In this document: one piece after another, positions 25,669 through 35,406 of the stretch
Layout: every line of letters starts with the position of its first letter
Numbering within the stretch: position 1 is the first letter of the stretch
Assembly: GCA_002427735.1 (NCBI GenBank)
Contig: DIYP01000016.1
Coordinates: 248,001-312,000, forward strand
DNA: 64,000 nucleotides
Direction: 5' to 3'
From: Flavobacteriales bacterium UBA6051
Lineage (GTDB): Bacteria > Bacteroidota > Bacteroidia > Flavobacteriales_D > Crocinitomicaceae
Position numbers and translations under genes: made by a program
The notes under the pieces: generated by a model
Database searches by the model: none
The model's input: only the letters and a program-made list of their open reading frames with translations
Told to the model about the DNA's origin: nothing

Positions 25669-26103
25669 ATGACCACAGAAAAAGAAAATACGGACATTTT
25701 CAATGCAGAATTAATTGCCGAAAAAGTCAGTAATGGTGTGACTTTTCGAATTTATAATAACCGTATTTTTCATGTCTTCATTCCACGGTTTCACAAAATT
25801 TCCAAAGAAACGATCGAAGATGGATATGCATTTCTGGACCAACATGGGGGAGGAAAGTTCTTCAACGTTTATCAGTTCAGTTCTTTTTCTGATGTAGAAC
25901 CTGAAATACGGGAGTGGGCAGCGGATTCATCAGGCAATCATTACACCCATTCTGATGCTATCGTTATTGGAAGTTTATCACAAAAAATAATCAGCGATTT
26001 CTACCTTCGATTTAATAAACCGGTCAAACCTACACGCATTTTTTACTCGCTGGAAAAAGCGGCCGAATGGACGCGGGCTCAAATTGTGAAACATCAAAAG
26101 TAA
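25669..26103 (+). CDS. SpoIIAA-like hypothetical protein
   Basis: A 144-residue soluble protein. The sequence starts with a short acidic helix and then shows alternating strands and helices: GVTFRIYNNRIFHVFIP, ETIEDGYAFLDQHGGGKFFNVYQF, SDAIVIGSLSQKIISDFYLRF and RIFYSLEKAAEWTRAQI. This resembles the SpoIIAA/STAS-like proteins common in Flavobacteria, in which a late segment IFYSLEKAAEW is typical. The function is unknown, perhaps protein binding. It is divergent from paaZ and nearly abuts the converging PLP decarboxylase gene (5-bp gap). Confidence 0.75.
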   Translation: MTTEKENTDIFNAELIAEKVSNGVTFRIYNNRIFHVFIPRFHKISKETIEDGYAFLDQHGGGKFFNVYQFSSFSDVEPEIREWAADSSGNHYTHSDAIVIGSLSQKIISDFYLRFNKPVKPTRIFYSLEKAAEWTRAQIVKHQK

Positions 26104-26108
26104 TGTAA

Positions 26109-27341
26109 CTATAGTGTGATCATCGACATGGTCATTTGTTCAAGAAATGGTTGGATTTTTTCAATGGTCACATGATCCATGACAACAATTTTATACCATT
26201 TTGGTGCGGAATGATTATCTGGTACAAGACCAAATTGAGTCACCAAAGAAGGGTTCACAAATGAACTTTTGATGGTAACAATATTACTGCATGGATTTCT
26301 GTAATACACCACTTTCTGTTCATTTAGTTTTTCGCACAACCAATCGGTTCTTTTTTGAAGAATAAAGATTTTTTCCATCCAACCATTCGGGCCATATTTT
26401 GATAAGATCATCCATATGGAGATTGCATTCGCTCCTGATCGACTTCCTATTAAAGTGCTGTCTTCTCCTTCTACATAACTGGCTTCTTTTGTCGTTGCAT
26501 ACTGCATGTACCCCTTTCGTATAAGGAAAATACCTGTTCCATATGGTGCTTGAGCCATTTTATGCGCATCCAACGTTACTGAATTCACATGTTTATTCGC
26601 AAAATTCAATGTATTTTCTGGGTTTGAAAAAGAATAATAGAACCCTCCATATGCCCCATCTACATGAACCTTGAAAAGGACTGAAGCCGATTCCAACTCA
26701 GCCGCATAGAGATCAACATCATCAACTGAACCAAACATTGTTGTCATCATGTTTGCCACTACAATAAAGTACTCTGCCCCATTTTCTTTCGCTTGATCAA
26801 TCACATTTTTTAGAGCGTCTGGATCGATAGAATGAGTATCTTGATTGGTCGCCACTTTATGAATGGAGATATTCAACAAGTTCGCCGCTTTATCCATGGA
26901 ATAATGACTATGCTCACTACACAGAATGGTAATCTTTCTGTGTTCAGCGTTGTACTTCTGCATAAAATAATTTCGATAAATCCAGATAGCTTGAATATTA
27001 GCTTCGGTTCCTCCAGAAGCCACATAACCATCACATTCGAAAGGTTTCGATTTAAGAATGTCAACTGCGCAAAGCTCAATTAATTCGCGTTCGATCTCTT
27101 GTGTTCCGGCAAAAAAACTCTCTGAGCTGTCCAGTGTATGACATCCAATATGGTTGGGGTTGTTAACAAGAGCAGTCAGATAAGGGGCGTCATTCAGGAT
27201 CGAATCATCTTGTGAAAAGACTTTTGGGTCAAGATAAGATGCAGGGACTCCGATAAGTTCTTCATGGATATAATTCCTATTACTTTCGAGCGCATCAAAC
27301 ACTCTTCTACAAATAACCGATTGTTCTAACTTTTTCCACAT
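26109..27341 (-). CDS. PLP-dependent group II amino acid decarboxylase
   Basis: A 410-residue fold-type I PLP enzyme. The cofactor Lys sits in TLDAHKMAQAPYGTG (~245), the phosphate-binding Gly-rich segment in GYVASGGTEAN (~100), and the conserved Asp-Ala pair in VHVDGAYGGF. These place it with pyridoxal-dependent decarboxylases of group II (glutamate, aspartate, aromatic amino acid or histidine decarboxylases). The short length and compact form resemble the MfnA/histidine decarboxylase-like branch; the substrate cannot be told from sequence. I start at the ATG at 27341 since the longer frame starts with TTG. It stands alone. Confidence 0.88.
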   Translation of the reverse strand: MWKKLEQSVICRRVFDALESNRNYIHEELIGVPASYLDPKVFSQDDSILNDAPYLTALVNNPNHIGCHTLDSSESFFAGTQEIERELIELCAVDILKSKPFECDGYVASGGTEANIQAIWIYRNYFMQKYNAEHRKITILCSEHSHYSMDKAANLLNISIHKVATNQDTHSIDPDALKNVIDQAKENGAEYFIVVANMMTTMFGSVDDVDLYAAELESASVLFKVHVDGAYGGFYYSFSNPENTLNFANKHVNSVTLDAHKMAQAPYGTGIFLIRKGYMQYATTKEASYVEGEDSTLIGSRSGANAISIWMILSKYGPNGWMEKIFILQKRTDWLCEKLNEQKVVYYRNPCSNIVTIKSSFVNPSLVTQFGLVPDNHSAPKWYKIVVMDHVTIEKIQPFLEQMTMSMITL

Positions 27342-27487
27342 CTTCAACTATTTTTGGCAAAGGACGGAAAGTTGATGAAGCGCAACAATGATCAATATCA
27401 GATTTATCTCATGATCTTCGTCAAGATTTATAATCCCCAAAAAGAACTTCATGATTATTTACTAACTTGAGATTTGATTCCCGATAC

Positions 27488-28534
27488 ATGAAATTTATTT
27501 TCTTTTTAATTTGTTTTTCCATGGCCAACATCGTTCATTCACAAAGCAATAATCCTAATGAAAAAGTCGTCCTCGTCATCCATGGTGGTGCTGGTACTAT
27601 CTTAAAGAAGAATATGTCTCCTGAAAAAGAGGAAGCATATACAGCAAAGTTGGAAGAGGCCCTGCGCGCTGGGTACAATAAATTAAATTCTGGATCGTCA
27701 AGTATCGAAGCTGTTCAAGCAGCCATCAATATCATGGAGGATTCACCTCTTTTCAATGCTGGAAAAGGTGCCGTGTATACTAATGCTGAGACGCAAGAAA
27801 TGGATGCTTCCATAATGAATGGCGCTGATAAACAAGCAGGAGCAGTTGGTGGAGTAAGTACAATTAAAAACCCTATTGACGCAGCTGTAGCAGTAATGAA
27901 TCAGTCAGAACATGTTATGCTTACAGGACAAGGTGCAGAAGCTTTTGCTGAGAAGGCCGGCGTAGAACTCGTCGACCCTTCGTACTTTAAAAGCGATGTA
28001 CGGATGCGCCAACTGAAGCGCGTTCAAGACAAAGAAAAAGCAATTTTAGATCACGATGGTGATCGCGGAGAAGTAAATTCTTCAGAAGAAGAATTCAATA
28101 TCGATTTCATTGAAGATCGTAAGTTTGGGACAGTTGGTGCTGTGGCTTTGGATAAAAATGGAAATCTAGCGGCAGGGACTTCAACTGGAGGTATGACAAA
28201 CAAACGTTACAATCGCGTAGGCGATTCTCCAATTATTGGAGCAGGAACGTATGCCGATAATCAATGTTGCGGTGTGTCATGTACAGGTCATGGTGAGTAT
28301 TTTATTCGAAACGTTGTTGCATATGATGTCTGCGCGTTGATGAATTATAAACAGCTTTCAACCGCCGAAGCAGCAGCTGAGGCAATTGAAAAGCAAACCG
28401 CACTTGGTGGAAGTGGTGGACTCATTGCATTAGATGCTGAAGGAAATGTTGCTATGCCATTTAATACCGCTGGAATGTATCGCGGTTATATAACAGAAAG
28501 TGGCGAAATTTTTATTGGCATTTACGGAGATTGA
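27488..28534 (+). CDS. Isoaspartyl peptidase / L-asparaginase (Ntn hydrolase)
   Basis: A 348-residue precursor of the plant-type asparaginase family (T2). A signal peptide covers residues 1-18 (to VHSQ), so it is exported. The N-terminal part has VLVIHGGAGTIL and GKGAVYTNAETQEMDASIMNG. Autocleavage is expected before the Thr in FGTVGAVALD (~212), and GTSTGGMTNKRYNRVGDSPIIGAGTYA holds the substrate-binding residues. All key residues are present. It hydrolyses asparagine or isoaspartyl dipeptides, likely in the periplasm. I start at the ATG at 27488, because the upstream start is TTG and the signal peptide begins there. Confidence 0.93.
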   Translation: MKFIFFLICFSMANIVHSQSNNPNEKVVLVIHGGAGTILKKNMSPEKEEAYTAKLEEALRAGYNKLNSGSSSIEAVQAAINIMEDSPLFNAGKGAVYTNAETQEMDASIMNGADKQAGAVGGVSTIKNPIDAAVAVMNQSEHVMLTGQGAEAFAEKAGVELVDPSYFKSDVRMRQLKRVQDKEKAILDHDGDRGEVNSSEEEFNIDFIEDRKFGTVGAVALDKNGNLAAGTSTGGMTNKRYNRVGDSPIIGAGTYADNQCCGVSCTGHGEYFIRNVVAYDVCALMNYKQLSTAEAAAEAIEKQTALGGSGGLIALDAEGNVAMPFNTAGMYRGYITESGEIFIGIYGD

Positions 28535-28614
28535 CTGCAAGAAGTGCATGATCAGTTTATTACTTGAACCATGTCACACCTCACCTATACCAGATAAATG
28601 CTGTTCTTAAGGTA

Positions 28615-29610
28615 TTATTGAACCAACCTTAATTCTTCTGAATTCTCTTTAATCCAGTTCAGTTCATCCCGGATTTCCTGGAGATCAAAGGAAGTAACAA
28701 GTTTTATGCGATGCTCTTTGAAATGAGCGATACCCTTAAAATAATTGGTGTAGTGACGTTTCATTTCGGCAATCCCCAATGTTTCCCCTTTCCATTTTAT
28801 GCTCATCTCCAAATGTCGAATGGCCGCATTAACACGGTCCGCCACAGTTGGAGGGGCTAGATGCTCGCCTGTCTTCACAAAATGCTTGATTTCATTAAAA
28901 ATCCATGGGTAACCAATGCTTGCACGTCCAATCATTACCCCATCAACACCATAGCGCTGTTTATACTCCACTGCTTTTTCAGGAGAATCGATATCTCCAT
29001 TTCCAAACACTGGGATTTTCATTCGTGGATTATTCTTCACTTCGCCAATCAACGACCAATCAGCTTCACCCTTATACATTTGTTTGCGCGTACGACCATG
29101 AATTGAAATGGCCTCAATCCCTACATCTTGCAATCGTTCTGCTGCATCCACAATATACTTAGTCTGGTCATCCCAACCTAGTCGAGTCTTGACAGTCACC
29201 GGCAACTTCGTAGCGTTCACAATTTCCTTGGTCATTTCAACCATTTTCGGAATATCTTGTAGAATTCCTGCCCCAGCGCCTTTACAAGCTACTTTTTTAA
29301 CCGGGCAACCATAATTGATATCAAGAATATCTGGGTTGGTGCGCTCTACGATTTCCGCCGTTTTACGCATGCTTTCAATCTCTGATCCGAAAATTTGTAT
29401 ACCAATAGGGCGTTCGTATTCATAGATATCCAGCTTCTGAACGCTCTTTGCAGCATCTCTTATTAATCCCTCAGAAGAAATAAACTCTGTATACATGAGA
29501 TCCGCACCATTCTCCTTGCACAATGCACGAAATGGAGGATCACTCACATCTTCCATAGGTGCAAGCAAAAGAGGAAAATCACCTAATTCTATATCCCGAA
29601 TCTTAGCCAT
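28615..29610 (-). CDS. dusB: tRNA-dihydrouridine synthase DusB
   Basis: A 331-residue FMN-dependent TIM-barrel enzyme that reduces uridine in the tRNA D-loop. The N-terminus LLLAPMEDVSDPPFR, the catalytic segment GCPVKKVACKGAGAGIL (Cys at ~98), the VKTRLGWD strand, HGRTRKQMYKGEADW and GVMIGRASIGYPWIF are all typical of DusB. Length matches the family. The start is the ATG at 29610; TTG nine bases upstream is less likely. A -7 box at 29617-29624 ends six bases before the ATG, so the message has almost no leader. It is monocistronic. Confidence 0.95.
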   Translation of the reverse strand: MAKIRDIELGDFPLLLAPMEDVSDPPFRALCKENGADLMYTEFISSEGLIRDAAKSVQKLDIYEYERPIGIQIFGSEIESMRKTAEIVERTNPDILDINYGCPVKKVACKGAGAGILQDIPKMVEMTKEIVNATKLPVTVKTRLGWDDQTKYIVDAAERLQDVGIEAISIHGRTRKQMYKGEADWSLIGEVKNNPRMKIPVFGNGDIDSPEKAVEYKQRYGVDGVMIGRASIGYPWIFNEIKHFVKTGEHLAPPTVADRVNAAIRHLEMSIKWKGETLGIAEMKRHYTNYFKGIAHFKEHRIKLVTSFDLQEIRDELNWIKENSEELRLVQ

Positions 29611-29616
29611 CGGGTG

Positions 29617-29624
29617 CAAAGATA
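29617..29624 (-). promoter_or_regulatory. -7 box of dusB
   Basis: TATCTTTG on the minus strand is an exact match to TAnnTTTG and lies six bases before the ATG at 29610. The transcription start would fall within about three bases of the start codon. No clear TTG is present at the -33 spacing. Confidence 0.5.
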
Positions 29625-29658
29625 CAGCGTTTTATTTATTCAGAAGAGTCGCTAGCAG

Positions 29659-30900
29659 TTATTGAGCTACTGGCTTAAAGTATGGGACTTGACCAGGATG
29701 TTCTTTGTCGTACCAGAGATTATAGCGAACGATAGCTTCCAATCGCGAAATAGTTCCATCTTTGAATTCTTTTACTATTTCTGGTGCATCTGCCATTAAA
29801 TCTGCGATTTTATCGTCTGATGGGCCTCCGATGATGGAGCCGAAAACTTCTCCATTCAATCGTTGCGTTTGTTCAAAGGTTTGGTAAGATGAATTAGTGC
29901 CAGCTGTTACTTTTACGATTGTTGCAAACGTGTGAATGGCTCCTTCCGAAGTAACAATGCGCCAGCCAACATTATCAATATTTGCAAACAATTGATCGCC
30001 TACATAGAAAGCTCTAAGCTTACCTTTCTCAATAAATCGTTCAAAATTTGGTTCGGAATCGGGATTGAGCACATCTACCTTTATTCCATTCGCTTCTTTG
30101 CAGATGACCAAGTTTGCTGAGGCGGCAAAATCTCCGACAAAAAACTCTGGTTTTTGGTATGCTATGACCGCATCCACGAATTTACCTTCATTTGTGATGT
30201 AATAGCCTTTCAGCGGCATATCAATTTTATCATGACGGTAATACATGGACGATTTATCCGTTCCATTCATTGGAAAAAGTGTGGCCACGTGACCACTTCT
30301 CAATGCATTCAATGAGTCAATGAATGCCTGTTCTTTTCTTCTGGCTTCCTCAGCAGCTTCCACCTTCTGTTCCACTTCTTTTAGCTTACCCCACAAACCA
30401 TTTTCTGCTTTTTCCTTTCGCGCTTCTCTTGCTGCAATAATATCTTTTACCCCCTCACCTCTAGGATCGATTCCATCTCCCATGTACCAACTAATATTTG
30501 TTTGAACGCAGTTGGTCAAAACATATGTAAATGCACCATCCTTATTTGAATAGTGAACGACAATATCAGCTGTTTTAACGGGGTTCTCTTGAACGTTCGT
30601 TAATTCAATAGACTCTTGTACACCAAAAATGCTATTGTCCATAATGAATTTAACATCTTCTTTGATCATCTCCAGATTCTTCGCTTGCCTTTCTTTCAAC
30701 TCTTCAACCGAAACTCCTGTTTTATTACTAATGAACGAAAGCGCTGCGTCATCCGCGCACATTTTTTCTATATAATTCATACTCATTATTGCCTTCTTGG
30801 CAAACTTCTCGTGATCGTATGTTTTCTTTGGTTTTTGTGCAATGAGTGATGTTGGTACAATGAACAACAGTAAGAGCGTATAAAGGCGTTTCTTTTCCAT
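29659..30900 (-). CDS. Exported protein of unknown function
   Basis: A 413-residue protein with a signal peptide (to LIAQ, residue ~21). Residues ~35-90 are helical (FAKKAIMSMNYIEKMC, VSVEELKERQ). Residues ~165-200 form a charged coiled coil (KEVEQKVEAAEEARRKEQ). Residues ~210-345 are beta-rich with repeated short strands (DMPLKGYYITNEGKFVDAVI). No lipobox, membrane segment after the signal or catalytic motif is visible. It probably works in the periplasm. I do not recognise a family. It lies upstream of dusB in the same direction with a 48-bp gap. Confidence 0.75.
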   Translation of the reverse strand: MEKKRLYTLLLLFIVPTSLIAQKPKKTYDHEKFAKKAIMSMNYIEKMCADDAALSFISNKTGVSVEELKERQAKNLEMIKEDVKFIMDNSIFGVQESIELTNVQENPVKTADIVVHYSNKDGAFTYVLTNCVQTNISWYMGDGIDPRGEGVKDIIAAREARKEKAENGLWGKLKEVEQKVEAAEEARRKEQAFIDSLNALRSGHVATLFPMNGTDKSSMYYRHDKIDMPLKGYYITNEGKFVDAVIAYQKPEFFVGDFAASANLVICKEANGIKVDVLNPDSEPNFERFIEKGKLRAFYVGDQLFANIDNVGWRIVTSEGAIHTFATIVKVTAGTNSSYQTFEQTQRLNGEVFGSIIGGPSDDKIADLMADAPEIVKEFKDGTISRLEAIVRYNLWYDKEHPGQVPYFKPVAQ

Positions 30901-31055
30901 AATGAATCGTTTGGTTCGATTGTGAAAATACTGAATTTCAGATTTTTGTAAATGAATAGTATGTTTTTTTTCATTTATACACTAACTATTCACTTTCAAT
31001 AGCATCATTTCTCAGGTTGATCGAAAAGTGTAAATTCATACTTTAAAGGTTAAGC

Positions 31056-31562
31056 ATGCATCCAATTATCGAGACTAAACGACTTTTTTTGAGAGAATTT
31101 AATGTCAATGACGCTCAAAATATGTTGGAATTAAATGCTGATCCAGAAGTACTCCAGTATACGGGAGATATACCATTTTCTGATATCGAAGAAGCCAAAC
31201 AATTTTTAAAAGACTACAATGACTATCAGAGAAATGGCTTTGGCAGATGGACGGTAATCGAGAAGTCTTCAGAAGCATTTATCGGTTGGTGTGGTCTAAA
31301 ACTAAATGAAGAAGGGTTTATTGATCTTGGATATCGATTCTTCAAACAAGTTTGGGGAAGTGGGTTTGCCACTGAAGCGGCTGAAGCTTGTCTGAAATAT
31401 GGTTTTGATACCTTGGGTATATCTGAAATTATTGGACGAACTTCAGCTGAAAATATCGCTTCGTGTAAAGTGCTGGAGAAAATCGGCATGCAGTATTGGA
31501 AAAAGGACATCTGCAATGGCATTGAGAATGCGCGCTATTACCGAATTAGCCGAAACAAATGA
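31056..31562 (+). CDS. GNAT acetyltransferase, RimJ/RimL-like
   Basis: A 168-residue acetyl-CoA-dependent N-acetyltransferase. The fold landmarks are ETKRLFLREFNVNDA at the start, FIGWCGLKL, the acetyl-CoA loop QVWGSGFATEAA (~100) and SAENIASCKVLEKIGM near the end, which together match the RimJ/RimL group. It acetylates a protein N-terminus or a small amine; the substrate is unknown. It is followed after 14 bp by the stop of the converging AsmA-like gene. Confidence 0.9.
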   Translation: MHPIIETKRLFLREFNVNDAQNMLELNADPEVLQYTGDIPFSDIEEAKQFLKDYNDYQRNGFGRWTVIEKSSEAFIGWCGLKLNEEGFIDLGYRFFKQVWGSGFATEAAEACLKYGFDTLGISEIIGRTSAENIASCKVLEKIGMQYWKKDICNGIENARYYRISRNK

Positions 31563-31576
31563 TTTGACCCCTTTCT

Positions 31577-34270
31577 TTAATTATCACCGTCAATATCAAA
31601 TTCCACCGTTTCCTCTTCCTTTTCTTCCTTTTCAGCTTGTTGCTTCAGTTTTTTCAACCACTTAGGCATTTCCTTCTCCTTTTCTGGAGTTTTGTTCTCA
31701 ATCACAGTATCTATAGCGTTCACCGGATCGAATTGAATAATTAATTCTTCGTGCGGCTCTTCCGTTTTAATATAGGTCTTTACAGATGTATCATTCTTAA
31801 AAAGTCCAAATTCCGTCTTTAACATCGACTTCATATTCTTTTTCTCTTCCTCATTGTATGCCTTGATATTCTCCTTCCAAGATTCAAAATCCCATTTGAT
31901 AGAAGGATTGGCGAGGTCACCATACATTTGCATAAATACGCTCATCCCCAAACCGTCGTCGTCTTCGATACCAAATTCCGTAACTCTTTGCTGCTTCAAA
32001 TCGCGGAAGTAGAACCCAAATCGGTAATCAATCTGATTATCGAACGTATGCTTACCTGACAGCTCCACATCGAGCGCAGATGATTTAATCGACATGGAAG
32101 GAATCGTTAGCACCTCATCTTTGATAACAATCGTATTCTTTAATTGTTCAAACTTGAGGTCTTTCAACTTATCCCCGAAAGCATCAATGTCCTCTTTCTT
32201 TAAAACACGTTTCACCACAGAAGACCTCAAGCTCTCAATGATCGAGTTAAAAGCGCCGACATTTCTAAGACGCCCATTGTCTATTTGAATCCCCGCGCGA
32301 GCGACAATAGAATTACTCATAATTCCCGAACGTAAGTCAAACAGTGCTTCAAATTCTACATTGGCCTGTGCGTCACCTTCAATATTCTGACTTTTGATCA
32401 CCTCTTGTTTAAAATCCTGCCACTCCTTAAACAGCTTCGTGAAATTGATGTTACGCGATACAACCTGACTAGATATGTGAAAGATTTCCGGAGAACGCTC
32501 CTGTATAGTTAAAGCACCAAAAACATCTGCACCACCATTGCGGACTGAAATTTTCGGGAAATGGATAATACGCTGATTAATGGTCATATTGCCCCTGAGT
32601 TTCTCGAAGGTATGTTTTTCGTAGATCATTTTTTCAACGTCGAGATATACCGAGCCAGCTATATTATCAGGGAGAATAAACGACCTATTTCGCTGTACCT
32701 TTTCTTCTTTTGTTTCGGAGCCGAGGTCTTCATCAATATTGATACGTTTACTAGCAATATCAATATTCGCTGTAAGATCTCCTTGTCCGCTAAAGTATTG
32801 GATGATGTTCTTGAAAACACCATTTACACGAAAATCCGACCCCCCAATCTTTAGGCTTACATCATCAATTCCTGCCTGATCATTGCGCAAATATGCTTTT
32901 CCATTAATAGACTCGAAAACGCGTTTATCATCTATTAGTTGAACGTTGACATTCTTCATAGCGATATTTCCTTCGCACTTATCAATACGGTAATCCATTG
33001 CTCCAGAGGGATTCGGAACACCTTGTACTTTAAAATCCGAATGCACATCAACGCCTCCATCAAGGCGGTCTACTTTCGGCATCCGAAATAATGAATGAAC
33101 AACAGCTAGATCAAGAGAACCGTCAGCGTCTCCCTCAAATATCGGACTTGCAAACTGAGTAATCATTAGTTTACCGCTAAAAGGACCTCCACGCGTTGAA
33201 AATGAAATATCTTTTAAACTCAAATGCTCTTTGGTTGGCCCACCCTTGTTTGTATACAAGCCATCAACTTTCAGGTTGTTAAGTGTTATTCCACTTCCGG
33301 GATCTTTCAACGTCGCATTATCTACACCAAAAGTGCAATGAACGCTCACAGGCTGAACGGGGTTATTATCACCATTGATATTCAGGTCAAACAATAATTT
33401 ACCTCTACCTGAGAACTTCTTGACCTCACTGGTTTCTTTCATTGCGAGATTATTCGCAGCGTCTTCAATCTGAATATCTTTTCCACGTAAATTAAAGTTA
33501 AACGTGCTATCCAATACCTCTCCGTTAAAACTAAATGGAAGGTTCGCTACATAAATAGTCGATTCGGGAATTCGAACATTATTTGAATCTTTATTGACAT
33601 TAACACCAATATTCAGTACAGCTGGTTTATCAGATACCAACGTGATATTTCCACTTCGCGCTGAAATAATTTGCAAATCACTATTTGCGGATGCTGTAAA
33701 TACGTCGGCATCAAAGGCTCCTTCGAGCGTCATCTCCCGAATATTCGTTCTATACTCCTGATCCGTGGCATGATTAATATACGAGAAGCGAAAGTCCTCA
33801 AATTCGACCTCTTCCAATTTAAGATCAAAACCACTTTGCTCCAGCGTATCCTGCTTTTCCTTTAAGATGTCAAAGTTATTTACTCCGTGGTCATCTACTT
33901 TCAACTTGAGAACACCCGGACTTATCTCCAATGATTTTACTGTATAGTTTTCTCGCCAAATATCCATTGGGTTCAACTTTAACCGAATTCTATTGGAAAA
34001 AAGTAACGTGTCCATTTCTGTTGCGCCCTCGTAGGAATCCTTGATAAACACGTTGTTAAAGTCTACGGAAAGATTTGGGAATGAACCCCAGAAGGTTAAT
34101 TCAACCTCGGATACCGAGACTTCTGTTTTCAAGTGCTTATTCAATTCATCGATTACAAGTCCGCAGATTTCATCCTTGTAGATGTACAGTACAAGGCTAA
34201 TTAATAGCACTAACCCAAGGATGATTCCAAGAAACCATTTAAGAAATCGGAATAAGCGCTTTTTGAGCAT
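31577..34270 (-). CDS. AsmA-like envelope protein
   Basis: An 897-residue protein with one N-terminal membrane helix (~13-31, FLGIILGLVLLISLVLYIY). A large periplasmic region of repeated beta strands follows and ends in the AsmA_2-type segment (IVARAGIQIDNGRLRN and LKFEQLKNTIVIKDEVLTIPSMSIKSSALDVELSGKHTF, shown here in parts of one conserved block). The C-terminal ~70 residues are charged and Glu/Lys-rich. Members of this superfamily bridge the envelope and are linked to lipid transport or outer-membrane assembly. Function in this organism is unknown. It is a single-gene unit, nearly converging with the GNAT gene. Confidence 0.85.
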   Translation of the reverse strand: MLKKRLFRFLKWFLGIILGLVLLISLVLYIYKDEICGLVIDELNKHLKTEVSVSEVELTFWGSFPNLSVDFNNVFIKDSYEGATEMDTLLFSNRIRLKLNPMDIWRENYTVKSLEISPGVLKLKVDDHGVNNFDILKEKQDTLEQSGFDLKLEEVEFEDFRFSYINHATDQEYRTNIREMTLEGAFDADVFTASANSDLQIISARSGNITLVSDKPAVLNIGVNVNKDSNNVRIPESTIYVANLPFSFNGEVLDSTFNFNLRGKDIQIEDAANNLAMKETSEVKKFSGRGKLLFDLNINGDNNPVQPVSVHCTFGVDNATLKDPGSGITLNNLKVDGLYTNKGGPTKEHLSLKDISFSTRGGPFSGKLMITQFASPIFEGDADGSLDLAVVHSLFRMPKVDRLDGGVDVHSDFKVQGVPNPSGAMDYRIDKCEGNIAMKNVNVQLIDDKRVFESINGKAYLRNDQAGIDDVSLKIGGSDFRVNGVFKNIIQYFSGQGDLTANIDIASKRINIDEDLGSETKEEKVQRNRSFILPDNIAGSVYLDVEKMIYEKHTFEKLRGNMTINQRIIHFPKISVRNGGADVFGALTIQERSPEIFHISSQVVSRNINFTKLFKEWQDFKQEVIKSQNIEGDAQANVEFEALFDLRSGIMSNSIVARAGIQIDNGRLRNVGAFNSIIESLRSSVVKRVLKKEDIDAFGDKLKDLKFEQLKNTIVIKDEVLTIPSMSIKSSALDVELSGKHTFDNQIDYRFGFYFRDLKQQRVTEFGIEDDDGLGMSVFMQMYGDLANPSIKWDFESWKENIKAYNEEEKKNMKSMLKTEFGLFKNDTSVKTYIKTEEPHEELIIQFDPVNAIDTVIENKTPEKEKEMPKWLKKLKQQAEKEEKEEETVEFDIDGDN

Positions 34271-34426
34271 TGAACAAATTTATCGGTTAAACTGCCGCAT
34301 TATTGGACACTAACGTTTACTTATTAACGCTATTCTGTTGGGATTTGTTACTTCTTGGGACGATTTGAATTTTCAATTTTTAAAGGATTTAAAAACCCAA
34401 AACATGCTTACCTCGAATCGCTTTCT

Positions 34427-34434
34427 TAACTTTG
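34427..34434 (+). promoter_or_regulatory. -7 box of the PfkB-DUF349 operon
   Basis: TAACTTTG matches TAnnTTTG exactly and lies 24 bases before the ATG at 34459. The expected start is near 34438, giving a leader of about 20 nt. A TTA, not TTG, occupies the -33 region. Confidence 0.5.
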
Positions 34435-34458
34435 CCCCCGGAATTCTAAAAATTAAGA

Positions 34459-35388
34459 ATGAGTTTACTTACAGTAGGATCGGTGGCATTTGACGCAATT
34501 GAAACACCTTTCGGAAAAACAGATAAGATTATTGGAGGTGCAGGAACTTACATAGCACTTGCCGCTTCCTTTTACAATAACGAACAGAACATTGTTTCTG
34601 TAGTGGGCGAAGATTTTCCACAAGAAATGCTAGATCAACTAGCTCAGCGAAATGTCAATCTTGATGGTCTACAGATCAAAAAAGGGGAAAAGACTTTCTT
34701 CTGGTCAGGAAAGTATCATAATGATATGAATTCACGTGATACATTGGTGACGGAGCTTAATGTGTTAGAACATTTTGATCCAATTATCCCTGAAAATTAT
34801 CAAGGAGTTGATTACCTCATGCTTGGAAATTTAAGCCCACAAGTTCAGTCGCAGGTTATTGAACGATTGACTGAACGTCCTAAGCTCATTGCAATGGATA
34901 CCATGAATTTCTGGATGGACATCGCGATGGATGATTTGAAAAAAACCATTGGTATGGTTGATGTTTTGATCATCAACGATGAGGAGGCTCGCCAGCTTTC
35001 TGGAGAGTATTCTTTAGTTAAAGCGTCCAAGGTAATTCGTGCTATGGGTCCAAAGTTCCTTATCATTAAAAAAGGAGAACACGGAGCGTTACTTTTCCAT
35101 GGAGACAGCGTATTCTTTGCGCCAGCGCTTCCTTTAGAAGAAGTGTTTGATCCCACAGGTGCTGGGGATACTTTCGCAGGTGGCTTTATGGGCTACCTTG
35201 CTAGCACTGACGATATTTCATTTGAAAATATGAAGCGTGCGATTATTAACGGATCTGCTTTAGCTTCATTCTGTGTAGAAAAATTTGGTACAGAACGTCT
35301 AACAACAATTTCGAGAGAAGATTTGGATGCGCGCATTGAAGAGTTCGTTGCATTGACCAATTTCGAAATGGTGCACGTTATCGGATAA
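34459..35388 (+). CDS. PfkB/ribokinase family sugar or nucleoside kinase
   Basis: A 309-residue cytoplasmic kinase of the ribokinase fold. The N-terminal signature is IIGGAGTYIALAASFYN (~28), the ATP region is LIIKKGEHGALL and the catalytic motif is DPTGAGDTFAGGFMGYLA (~232), with the base Asp in GAGD. A sugar, ribose or nucleoside is the likely acceptor; the exact substrate cannot be read from the sequence. It leads a probable operon with the DUF349 gene (18-bp gap) and the membrane protein after it. Confidence 0.9.
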   Translation: MSLLTVGSVAFDAIETPFGKTDKIIGGAGTYIALAASFYNNEQNIVSVVGEDFPQEMLDQLAQRNVNLDGLQIKKGEKTFFWSGKYHNDMNSRDTLVTELNVLEHFDPIIPENYQGVDYLMLGNLSPQVQSQVIERLTERPKLIAMDTMNFWMDIAMDDLKKTIGMVDVLIINDEEARQLSGEYSLVKASKVIRAMGPKFLIIKKGEHGALLFHGDSVFFAPALPLEEVFDPTGAGDTFAGGFMGYLASTDDISFENMKRAIINGSALASFCVEKFGTERLTTISREDLDARIEEFVALTNFEMVHVIG

Positions 35389-35406
35389 TCTCATTATTTG
35401 AATGAT

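Noticed and set aside
27460..27487. T-loop-like stretch TTTGATTCCCGA as a tRNA trace
   Set aside because: No matching acceptor, D or anticodon stems are present; it is the leader of the isoaspartyl peptidase gene.
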